Below, piece by piece: positions 15,226 to 26,008 of a DNA stretch of 64,000 nucleotides. The notes under the pieces were generated by a model, which saw only the letters and a program-made list of their open reading frames with translations, was not told where the DNA came from and searched no databases. The DNA is from Siphonodentalium dalli (lineage: Eukaryota > Mollusca > Scaphopoda > Gadilida > Siphonodentaliidae). A program made the translations under genes and the position numbers. The stretch is from the NCBI GenBank assembly GCA_032622095.1, contig CP136064.1:40387912-40451911 (forward strand). Reading direction: 5' to 3'. Position 1 is the first letter of the stretch. Every line of letters starts with the position of its first letter.

Positions 15226-15337
15226 GTGAAAATTCCACCTATGGTCTGGAAAACAGGAAAAGCGCGGAATTTCGGACGATATTTCAGTGGGAGAGCACTA
15301 ATTGGACCCATGGCGCAGCCAATGCCTCAATTTCAAC

Positions 15338-15807
15338 TTAAATGTACTCAATCCGATCAGAGGGTCCTATATTACTATGTCTTTGGCTTTGGGGGTAAAA
15401 AAAATATTGATTCGAGTCGAGGAACCTACCAATCAACGCTCAGGGTGGTCAGATATCGATATTTGAAGTTTCGTTATTTCTATTCTTTCTGTCCCAGAAC
15501 ACAGTAAAAATTGCGTTATTATTACCACTTGATTTTAGAGTTATCCATCCTTGTCTGTTTGAATAGTGTTTTGGTGTACACATCTCGAACAGATTACGAT
15601 GTTAAGGGCAATTATTAGTACTCATCTCGAGAAAATTTCAAAAATCAATATCTAATAACTCTGAGCTTTGTTTGATGGGTTCCTCGACTCGAATCAAATA
15701 TTTTTTACCCCCAAAGCCAAAAATAGTAATATAGGACCCTCTGATCGGATTGTTGTTGTTGGAATCTGTTGAGATGGGGACCCTCTGATCGGATTGAGTA
15801 CCTTTAA
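15338..15807. mobile_element. TTAA-flanked MITE, family A, copy 1
   Basis: TTAA-bounded, 470 bp. The left end is AATGTACTCAATCCGATCAG and the right end, in reverse complement, is AGGTACTCAATCCGATCAG. Inner arms repeat TTTGGCTTTGGGGGTAAAAA and its complement, and GATTCGAGTCGAGGAACC and its complement. Other copies: 30051-30495, 31496-31982, 40708-41152. No ORF. Confidence 0.8.
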
Positions 15808-16504
15808 CAGAAGTCATTATAAGATCAATATACGTATTTTACAAATAAATAGACTTGTCAACAGTCAACTCTAGCGTGATAATATATTTAATAATAATAA
15901 AAAAATTAATAGACGATGTACAATAGAGATAATTCAATGACGAACACGTGGAAACTGCATGGTGGATATATGATGAAAATAAAGTACAGATATACAATCA
16001 TTCTGTATATGGATCATAAATAAATATTAAAAGGAAGTGTACAGAGGCGGCGGAAGCTCAAAACAAAATTGGGATCACAATGGGGCCATGGGAGTAGATA
16101 ATCAGGATTAATACCGTATAGTGGTAGTTTGGTAGATATGCATTTTTATGTTTGCACTAAAAAGAAAGTATTCATGTACATGTATACGGATACCGGCGTC
16201 GCGAGTCCGCCAGTGGGTGGATGGGGTTATGCTCTCCCGGGGAAATAAAAACAAATGTTGAATTGAACAATGCAATAACCAACACTTAGCCCCAATAGTA
16301 GAACAACTATAGGCTATGTCCCACACACCCGCCCAAAAAATTGTCACCCACACTTTTTTTTTTTAGATTTCGCCGCCCCTGTATACATGTATTTCCTTTT
16401 AATTATCAATGATCCATCCAAACTTATTGTATATCTGTACTTTATTCACACAATGGTTGGAACGGGCCTTCAATAAAATACACCCAAAGTACATTCATTT
16501 ATAA

Positions 16505-17080
16505 ACCAGGTTAATATTCCACATTTCAGAAGGGGCTGGGATCTCACGAATGGTATATTCCACAATAATTCTATTTTAAAGAACGCTGTATGAAATTTCA
16601 CCAAAAATCACCATTTGGATTCTAGTCATATTTCCACAAGAAATGAGCAGAACTGTGCAAAGTAATTGAGGCTTACCATTGCTCATGAATATTTCAACTC
16701 AATAGAGCCAAAATGGTCGCTTTGGCTCAAAATGGCTGTCAAAATGGCGGCCAAAATATGGAAAGTGGTAAATATTGTCCCAGAGTGCCATGCAATCGAC
16801 CAAAAGTTGTGGATGATGAATACAATTGGCTGTTCTGTCATATATACATTGAATACTAAATTTATGATGCATTTTGGATAAGTGTTACTGTTACATTACC
16901 AAAATTATTGGAATTTTCTCATCTGCAAAATATCATTTTTCAGGTTTGCACCATTTTTTCAAGTGAAATGGAATTATCTTTGGTGTTTGGTGTTTGTTTT
17001 ATCCGTCTTAAATGCGTCACAATGCGAACTATCTGTGGTGTTTATTGTTTTGATCCGTCAAGAGTGATTGAATAAATTAA
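16505..17080 (-). repeat. Dispersed repeat X (AAAATGGCNGCC type), inverted copy
   Basis: Reverse-complement relative of 19740-20250. Shared landmarks are TTTCAACTCAATAGAGCCAA, AAAATGGCGGCCAAAAT, GTAAATATTG and TTAAATGCGTCACA. A third copy covering another part is at 42971-43548. The family is unrecognised and has no intact ORF. Confidence 0.7.
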
Positions 17081-17199
17081 TGTCATGAACACTGTTTCCT
17101 CCATTGTGCATAAAAGGCCACCATGATGAAGAACTCTCTGACATTACTTCCCAATCGATTAACATATACTTACGTTATTATGGAAAGTGATAGCCTCCA

Positions 17200-18598
17200 A
17201 AGGTCCAACTGCACAACTCACCCATGACAATGCAATCATGTTATTTATACATGAACACCACACAAATGACCATGTAGCCATTCCCTTTATACACATACAC
17301 CCCACGTATGACCATACAACCACAATTGGCTTTACCCGTAAACCACACACATGACTACATAGCCATGAGTCACCATTCATGTACACCATGTATACTCCTA
17401 CACCTCACCTATGTCCATATATTCACCTTATTCGTGATCGTACAGTCACATCTTGTATACATATTCGCCTCACCATTGGCCACACACTCACTCTATGTAT
17501 ATCTATTTGCCACATTTATGGCTATATATCCACTCAAAATATACATATACACTGCAGCCATAACCGTAGAGGAACTCCGTGTATGCATATACTCCTGTCC
17601 AATGGCCATACAACCATTTTATATATACCAGGGCCCCACACCGTGGCCATTCACACACTCCAGGCTTGAATATACTCCTCACTCAAGACAAATCAGCCAC
17701 AACATTCCTAGACATATACTCATTGTTTAACAATTCACCTAATCATTGGCATCCAATCACTCCCTGTATGCATATCGGTCACACCCATGACCATATAACC
17801 AATAAATATATACAATGTACATACACACCTCACCAATGCCTCACTCCAGGTATACATAGAAACCTCATCATTGACCATACATACCTTCTAGATATAGCAA
17901 TACGACGCACATCACCTCACCATTGGCCATACAGTCACACCCTGTATACATTTTCTTCACACACATGACCATATACCCACTCATGATATACATATACACC
18001 CCACTTATTACTATAGAGTCAATCTAGGTATACATATACATCTCACCAATGGGTTTACCAATACCCCACACGACCATTCGAACACTCCAGATTTGCATAT
18101 ACACCTCGCCGATGATAATTCAGCCATTCGATGTATACTCACACACCACATCCATGAAAATACAGCTACTCTATGTATACATATACACCCACCAAAGACA
18201 ATACAGCCACGACAGAGATGCATATACATCACCTATACAACCATGACCACAAGGACACTTCATATATACCCACACACCTCCAATGACCATACATCTATAC
18301 TCCAGCTTTACAAAAACACCCCAACAATCATGACTGTACAGTCATTCCATGAACACATATATACATTACACATAAGCATACAACCTATTTATTCATACAC
18401 CCACAGTCCACATGTGATCATACAGCCAACAAATGTATACATATAAACCCATCCATGACAATAGTCACCCAAGGTACGCATGTTCATCCTACACATGACC
18501 ATACAGTCACTCTATATATACATACACAACACACAGATGAACATACAGCTACTAGCATTACACCCATACACCACTGCATTAACCATACAGACAATCCT

Positions 18599-18600
<2 letters not shown>
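17200..18600 (+). repeat. Degenerate 42-bp minisatellite array
   Basis: About 33 diverged units of roughly 42 bp. Typical unit: CATGACCATACAGTCACTC then TATGTATACATATACACCTC. GACCATA-type cores recur every 40-44 bases. Because 42 is a multiple of three, several frames stay open for 60-140 codons; these are artefacts of the period. Confidence 0.85.

Positions 18601-18646
<46 letters not shown>
18601..18646. repeat. (TA)n microsatellite
   Basis: About 22 TA dinucleotides directly after the last minisatellite unit. Confidence 0.95.
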
Positions 18647-18648
<2 letters not shown>

Positions 18649-19031
18649 ATACCTACGAGTTTTGGTTGAATACCCGAATTATCTCATGAGTGGGTGCAAG
18701 GAAGTACAGAATTTCCACGAGCGGCTGCATTTTGTTTACATTCCATCAATTGATTTGCTCACCACCGAATGACAAATATCGAGCATAGCCGCCATAAGAA
18801 ATAGTCCCCATTGTTTTATTCTGAAATGATGCGAGAAAATTAATGTATACATAATTTAGTGATAAGAATATATTAAAACAAATGAGTTAACATTATAACA
18901 ATTAAATAACAGTTTATGAACCGTGAAAATCAATAATTACAACATTAGTCCGGCTGTTATTGATACGCTTTGAAACTTAATGTGATTCGCCGCTATAAAC
19001 CGGAAGTAATCTCCGAAAAAGTAATACTATT

Positions 19032-19097
19032 GTGTTATCCATCGAGTCGGTCAGTGTTATCCATCGAGTCGGTCAGTGTTATCCATCGAGTCGGTCC
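19032..19097 (+). repeat. Three 22-bp tandem repeats
   Basis: TGTTATCCATCGAGTCGGTC plus AG, repeated three times with virtually no divergence, so recent or actively homogenised. Confidence 0.9.
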
Positions 19098-19174
19098 AGG
19101 CGATGGATATAACACTCTACGCCACGGCAATTTCCCACTATTTAATGGGGAAGCATATAATAAATATATATATA

Positions 19175-19370
19175 TATTCCCCTCACACATGACCATAGAG
19201 TCACCCCTTGTATATCTATACATCTCACCATAGACACACCACCACATCACCATATAGCCACCCCTTCGCACATTCATGACCATACAATGGCTCCCTGTAG
19301 AACTATTCACCTTATCTATGACCGCACATTCACTCAATGGCTGCCATTTGGACATACACCATATATTAAG
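19175..19370 (+). repeat. Second block of the 42-bp minisatellite
   Basis: Four to five more units (CACATGACCATAGAGTCACC and relatives) separated from the main block by about 550 bp of other sequence. Confidence 0.75.
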
Positions 19371-19689
19371 TTGATTTCCATGCTAATTGTCGAGAGCAGC
19401 CACATAATATGGTTTCACTCAGTTCCATTTGTACGTTCTGACCATTTCCATTCAAAAATATGGCCAGAGTCCCAGAAGACATTTTTGGCAAAATTCCATA
19501 CTACAGTTCATCATTTAAAAGGAATTTGTCATGCCTCAGAAAGTACAGGGACAACGATAATAAAACATGTAGTAGTTATTGGATTAAGCATAACATGATA
19601 ATAACCAAGTGAGTTATAATTTGCCCTACTCTTGGGAACAGAGAATAATGTTCGGGATATATGTACAAAAATTCAACTTATTTTTTTAC

Positions 19690-20720
19690 CAAAATGGTTG
19701 CCATTTTGGAAGCCATCTTGAGTAATTTTGTCTAAAAACACATTCGTGTGACGCATTTAAGACAGATCAAAACAATAAACATCTTTGATACCAAAGATAG
19801 TTCCATTTACTTGAATAAATAGCCCAAACCTGAAAAGTTAATTTTTGCCAATTTTGATGCCAGTTTGTTATAGAAAAATCCAATAATTCTGGTAGTATCA
19901 GTGGTTACATTAGTAACACTTAACCAATGTCCATCAGATATGTTCGAATTTAAAGTATATAAGACAGAATTGCCAATTTTATTCATCGACCACAACTTGT
20001 AAGCGATTACATGGCATGATGGGCCAATATTTACCATTTCCCAGGTTTTGGTCGCCATTTTGGCAGCCATTTTCAGAACAAGTGACAATTTTGGTTCCAT
20101 TGAGTTGAAATATTCATAAGTCATGGTATGCCTCACTTAGTTTGCACAATTATGTCCATTTCTTGTTAAAATATGACTAGAATCCTACCGGTGACTTTTG
20201 GTAAAATTTCATACCGAGTTCTGTAAAATATAATTTTTGAGGGATCGGAAGGGACTAGGACCTCATGACTGGCATATTTCATTACTCCAATGATCAGTTA
20301 ATATGAATAATACAAAAATAAAGTCACAATTCTGAACCAGATTCATACAGCAGAAACTGATCTAGAAGATATTAGTGAAACTATGTCAAATTTTCCACTT
20401 ACGGCTACCATTTTGACGGCCATCTTGATGGGAGTTCCAATTTTACCCTAAAAATGTGGCATTATATCTCTCAGAGTCATACTTACTGTATATGCCGAAT
20501 TTTAAATTGCATATTTCATGGTAAGATTAATTGCGACATTTAATAAATTATATAATAACGAAACGCTCTTTAAATTCGGAAAACACCTTAAAAGAGGGGT
20601 TAAAGTGAAATTTCAGCGTGGCTCCATATCTAATATCAATAAGTGTGTGAATATGTACATATTTGCAAAGTTTCATGCTTTAGTCACAATTTGAACAATT
20701 GCCTTGAAAATTTGACTTAA
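19690..20720 (+). repeat. Dispersed repeat X, + strand copy (longest)
   Basis: Shares its first part with the inverted copy at 16505-17080 and its second part (20139-20720) with 42971-43548. Landmarks: TTGTTAAAATATGACTAGA, ATTTCATACCGAGTT, TAATTGCGACATTTA, AAAGTGAAATTTCAGCGTGG. The 109-codon - strand frame at 19807-20136 lies inside it and is not a gene. Confidence 0.75.
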
Positions 20721-20730
20721 ATGGGCCCAG

Positions 20731-20970
20731 GGGTATGGGCCATTTTCGAGAACGGTAAGGATTTCGGCCGATTTGACGGCATGGGTGGGTGGCCAGTCCC
20801 AAATACTCCACAGAGACACACCGAACCCCCACCCATCACCCCGGTGGTACAACCCCGAGGGGGTAAAAATGGGTATGGAACATTTTCGAAAACGGTAAGG
20901 ATTTCTGCCGATTTGACGTCGTGTGTGGGCCCCAAATACCCACTAGAAGCACACGCCCACGGTTCCCATT
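20731..20970 (+). repeat. Tandem duplication, 140-bp period
   Basis: GGGTATGG, CATTTTCGA, ACGGTAAGGATTTC, GCCGATTTGACG recur at 20731 and 20871. Confidence 0.75.
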
Positions 20971-21168
20971 AATATTTTAAGCGATTATCGTTTGTTTGGT
21001 TTCGGCTGCGTCCGAAGTTTATTGATAGACACTGATGTCATACTTTTTGAAAGAATTGGGATTCCATGTTATTTGTTTCGGACTATCGAACACGTTCAAT
21101 AAACTGGTTCACTCAGACTGGTTCTCAACTCAATTCGAAATTCAGTTGGTTTGCTGATATTTAAATAT

Positions 21169-21502
21169 AGCAATTTTAATGGACGACAACGGGAATGTCA
21201 AAACGCGAGTTATTAATGAACACCTTACTTGGGATTAGTGCTCATATATGTAGGGCAGGCACGCAGAACATGTCTAGAGACCTCTATGTTGCATTCAATA
21301 CAACCGTATATCGGCCACAACAACCACTAATATTTGTGTTAGTGGTTGTTGTAACCGGTATACGGTTATCTTGAATGCAACATAGAGGTCTCTAGCAATG
21401 TTTTACGTGTCTGCTCTATATACATGAGCCCTACTCCCAAGTCAAGTGTTGTGTTAATTAAAACTCGCGTTATGGCAATCCCGTGATCGTCCATTACAAT
21501 TG
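21169..21502. mobile_element. Long palindromic foldback element (about 330 bp)
   Basis: Imperfect arms of about 150 bp: outer AATTTTAATGGACGA and TCGTCCATTACAATT, middle ACTTGGGA and TCCCAAGT, inner TAGAGACCTCTATGTTGCAT and its complement ending at 21395. The inner 40 bp pair almost perfectly. No ORF. It lies just beside the tubulin pseudogene. Confidence 0.85.
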
Positions 21503-21507
21503 CACTA

Positions 21508-22216
<709 letters not shown>

Positions 22217-22489
22217 TTAAATTTTGTCAGTTGTACACTAGATGAATGCATGCAAAGCTCGCGTGCCCTTATACTTGGGTTTCTCGAATCCGTAATCGTA
22301 ACTACATATATTGAAAATCGACAACTGATAGAAAGAACACATATTCTAGTGATGTACCTGTATCACCCTGTCCGTAATTCATATGTGCAGTAGGTTATTA
22401 TGCGTAAGCTGTCAAGTGCCAACACAGCAAATGATAACTTACGGTATAGGCATGCATGGTAATGCATTGCGCTAAATACCACCGAACCG

Positions 22490-24010
22490 AAATATTCCTA
22501 GAAAATCCGGTGAAAAACGGAAACAATTTGTAACACCAGATAGCTATGATGGCACAGGATCTATCCGATCATGGTTAGATTACCAAGCACACTTTGAAAT
22601 TTTTGCCAAAATAAATGGATGGGAAATTGATGACAAGGGCCTTTATCTATGCGCATCCTTGAGAGGATTGGTTCAAGGAATACTCGGCGACATACTCCCA
22701 GGACGAGAACAAGACTACAAACGTTCTTGTTGCTGCGATAGAACGGCCCTGTGCCAATGCATTCTCTTATATATGCGAGTCGACCATAGGTCGCCTCGCA
22801 TATATAAGAGAATGCATTGGCTTAACACATTAAAAATTATAAAATTGTTAAAGAATGTAAGAAAAAATGGTAAAAAGTGTTTTTTAGGCCAATGCATTCT
22901 CTTATATATGCGAGACGACCTATGGTCGACTCGCATATATAAGAGAATGCAATGGCACAGGGTATAACTGTAACTATCACAATGTGGTCAAGGAGCCGGT
23001 TCCAATGATATCCATATTTGTATGGTTCTATTGAGACAGACCGAAGATATTTTAGGCTGTTGAAGCTTTATTTGGCCGGTTTTGGCCGATTTGCTGCCAA
23101 CAAAACAGACCGACTTGTATATGGTACAATTGTGTGAACGACAACAACGGACTTGAGAGAGCCGACCTGAAATGGGACAAAGCATCCGACGTTTGGCCAA
23201 TATGGCAAATCATACTGCATCACATGAATTGAGAGACACCTTGGCAAAGGACCAATTCATTGGTGGGTTGTATGATCCAGATATACGGCTCATGGTAAAA
23301 CAAGCACGACCGGGCTCTCTTGATAAGAGCATAAGACATGCAGTTGAATTAGAGGCTTTTGCCAAGTCTGAAAAACGTAGGGCTAGAGACCATGCTAGGG
23401 CAGTAAACGAAGCAGACCCAACACAAAGCAAAAATATAGAGTTTGAAGAACTCAAAGAGATAATATATGAATTGAAGCCCCAAACTGGTTCTAATGGGAA
23501 AACTCAGGATTGCTCACAACCGTCCCAGACACCACAGTCCATCGTTGAGATGAAGGAGATAAAACAAATGTTGACTGATGTGAAGAGGAGTAATGGGGAG
23601 ATTAAACAAAGAATGACAAGCTTGGAGAACCAAAACACGTAGAAAAGGAGTAACACAAATGAGTCCTAGAGGGACTGTCGTGACGATAGACAATGGGGAC
23701 AGAATTATAATAATAATCCTGATTATAACACAAACGAATACAAAGAACGCACCAGATGCAGAACTTCTCACAATCCACGCGACATGTGTCCTAATGCCTA
23801 TCGTGGTTGGGGAGATCAGCATAATACAAGTGGACGTCGTAACCCCAATGAGTTTGCTAGATACAGCTCTTCTGAAGAGGGGGGGGGGTTGCATTTAGTT
23901 TGCAATCTCTATGGGCAGCCAGTGAGGTTTCTGATTGGTACTGGATCAACAGTTTTCATGCTCTCAAAGAAACTGTATGACTACTTATCGCCTGTGCGAC
24001 AAGTTGTGCT
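22490..24010 (+). pseudogene. Ty3/gypsy-type retrotransposon gag-protease relic
   Basis: Gag begins near 22500 (TPDSYDGTGSIRSWLDYQAH, then ASLRG and GILGDI), is interrupted at about 22744-23086, and resumes with QTDLYMVQL, MGQSIRRLANMA, RDTLAKDQFI and ARPGSLDKSIRHAVELEAF. This order is that of gypsy-class capsid proteins. After in-frame stops (TGA near 23151, TAG at 23640-23642 and one soon after), a protease-like segment follows (VCNLYGQPVRFLIGTGSTV, about 23895-23960). The catalytic D of the D-T/S-G motif is replaced by G (codon 23937-23939). No RT, RNase H, integrase or LTR is visible, so the element is truncated and dead. Confidence 0.88.
22744..23086. mobile_element. Insertion that splits gag, with palindromic ends
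   Basis: Two near-identical hairpins, 22747-22815 and 22890-22964, each start or end with CCTGTGCCAATGCATTCTCT or its complement and carry CTTATATATGCGAG arms. They face each other, giving terminal inverted repeats of about 48 bp that are themselves palindromes. Gag homology stops at about 22743 and resumes at about 23087, so about 120 bp beyond the second hairpin may belong to the same or another insertion. GGCC flanks both edges and may be the target duplication. Confidence 0.75.
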
Positions 24011-24257
24011 ATGCGCTACATCTCTGACGCAACGATATCTTAAAAGACCATTAATTTTCATTGGATTTTGTTTGTTCAGTTTTTGTTCATTGTGTTTAAA
24101 CATTTGCAAGATATCCTACATGGATGGAAGGAATGAAAGAAGAAGAATGGTAGCCTTTGTTGTTGATTCAATTACCGATGTTCAATCGCGGATTAGCTGG
24201 CTTGCCAATAATATTTCAGTGACGTTTTGACAGTAATATGTAATCATTCAAGGTTTC

Positions 24258-24343
24258 TTAAAGATGGTCTATCTCTTTGTAAACATGTCTTATATTACCG
24301 GGGTATAAAATATTAGATATGAGTGAATTGAAGACCCCTGATT
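24258..24343 (+). mobile_element. Truncated TTAA MITE, family C
   Basis: TTAA then AGATGGTCTATCTCTTTGTA and ATTACCGGGGTATAAAATAT, matching the left arm of the complete copy at 47943-48470. The rest is absent. Confidence 0.7.
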
Positions 24344-24359
24344 TATTACATCGAATTAC

Positions 24360-24560
24360 ATATTAACCCCGCCACTGACCGGACAACGGAAGTTGCATTA
24401 TTCGGTCGACAACTGACCTAACATAAAAGTTTCGAAATCAAGGCCGTGCAACAGCTGTAGAAATTCATTTTTACAGCGATAAAGCTATGCCCACAAGCAA
24501 ACTTGGTAATACAATGAAGTTTATCATCTATTGCACAACAAAAATCTATTAATTCGAGCG
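24360..24560 (+). repeat. Arm-type repeat D, direct copy
   Basis: TTAACCCCGCCACTGACCGG, AACTGACCTAACATAAAAG, TTTACAGCGATAAAGC. The same sequence is at 25317-25510 (direct) and 25545-25752 (inverted). Confidence 0.8.
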
Positions 24561-25194
24561 AAGCTGCGATTTATGCACACCTAGAGACCGATTAACCCAC
24601 CCATGCGAAGGTGCCACGAAACACGAACAACTGCGTTCGACATTAATGTTTAGAATTTAGATTTCTCGATGAATACACTAGCAAACAACAGGTTTTAGGT
24701 ATCAAACAACGCAGTGGAATACTGCGCACTCGATTTTAGCTACAATATGGCTGTTTCGGTGCGAATACTGTAATGGCGAATACGCAAACACACGCCGATG
24801 AAAACATCTAAAAATAGACTCGATGTTTACAATAACATGATCGATTTCAGCTGATATATTCAATATAATTGGGCGTATAGTATATCAAAATGTAGAATTA
24901 GACACAGCGAATGTAATTTGTTTTTTCAAATGGGTCCACTACGCGATGAAATTGTTGCAGAAATTCGCTCCAAGAAAGAGCGCTACTTTTTCTCGTAAAA
25001 AATAGAATGGCCGACTGAATCCGTTTTATCGTTCCAACTAAGCCTGTTCTTAGCAGCACTTCATCCACAAAATACGAATATACACCATGTATCAGAATAC
25101 ATATAAAATGTAATTTTTAAAGGTATTGGCGCTCTTCATTTGTTGTAATTCCCACTTATTTTTTGTTATTTTAGTTGTGACTAAAAGCCCATAT

Positions 25195-25895
25195 GGAATA
25201 TGGAATAGAACGACAATCTGCGGAAGAGAATTTCAAATTGCGTGGAACGGCCGATATCTCGAGGAATACAGCAGCACGTAGAGGGCTCCTTTCGGTGTCT
25301 AACGATACACACATGTTAACCCCGCCACTGACCGGACACCGGAAGTTGCATTATTCAGTCGACAACTGACCTAACATAAAAGTTTCGAAATCAAGGCCGT
25401 GGAACAGCTTTAGAAATGCATTTTTACAGCGATAAGGATATGCCCACAAGCAAACTTGGTATTAAAATTAAGTTTATCACCTATTGCACAACACAAATCT
25501 AGAGACAGATTAAAACCCACCCATGTGCAGTATTCCACTGCGTTGCTCGAATTAATAGATTTTTGTTGTGAAATAGATGATAAACTTCATTTTAATACCG
25601 AGTTTGATTGTGGGCATAGCTTTATCGCTGTAAAAATGTATTTCTACAGCTGCTCCTAGCTGTTCCACGGCCTTGATTTCGAAACTTTTATGTTAGATAA
25701 GTTGTCGATCGAATAATGCAACTTCCGGTGTCCAGTCAGTGGCGGGGTTAATATGTGTGGCTAGGGCGAATACCGGCCTTCCATTAGACACCAAAATGAG
25801 CCACACACGTGCTGTATTTCCCGAGATATCGGCCGTTTCACGCAATTTGATATTCTGTTCCACAGATTGTCGTTCTATTCCATATTCCATCCCAT
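25195..25895. mobile_element. Large foldback element of repeat D
   Basis: An inverted repeat with arms of about 320 bp (25195-25510 and 25545-25895) and a roughly 35-bp loop. The outer ends read TGGAATATGGAATAGAACGA and its complement. The 65-codon - strand frame at 25693-25890 is part of the right arm and is partly present in the left arm; it is probably not a gene. Confidence 0.8.
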
Positions 25896-26008
25896 CCCGC
25901 AGATTGTCATGTCCCTGTTATTGTTATATTTTCAACTGTCACTTGTCTGAATAACTCCCACACAATCCGAATGATATCTCTTCAGACAAGACTGGTCATG
26001 GCACCATA

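Noticed and set aside
17308-18772. Several 65-140-codon frames rich in His, Thr and Tyr
   Set aside because: They follow from the 42-bp period of the minisatellite and occur in multiple frames at once.
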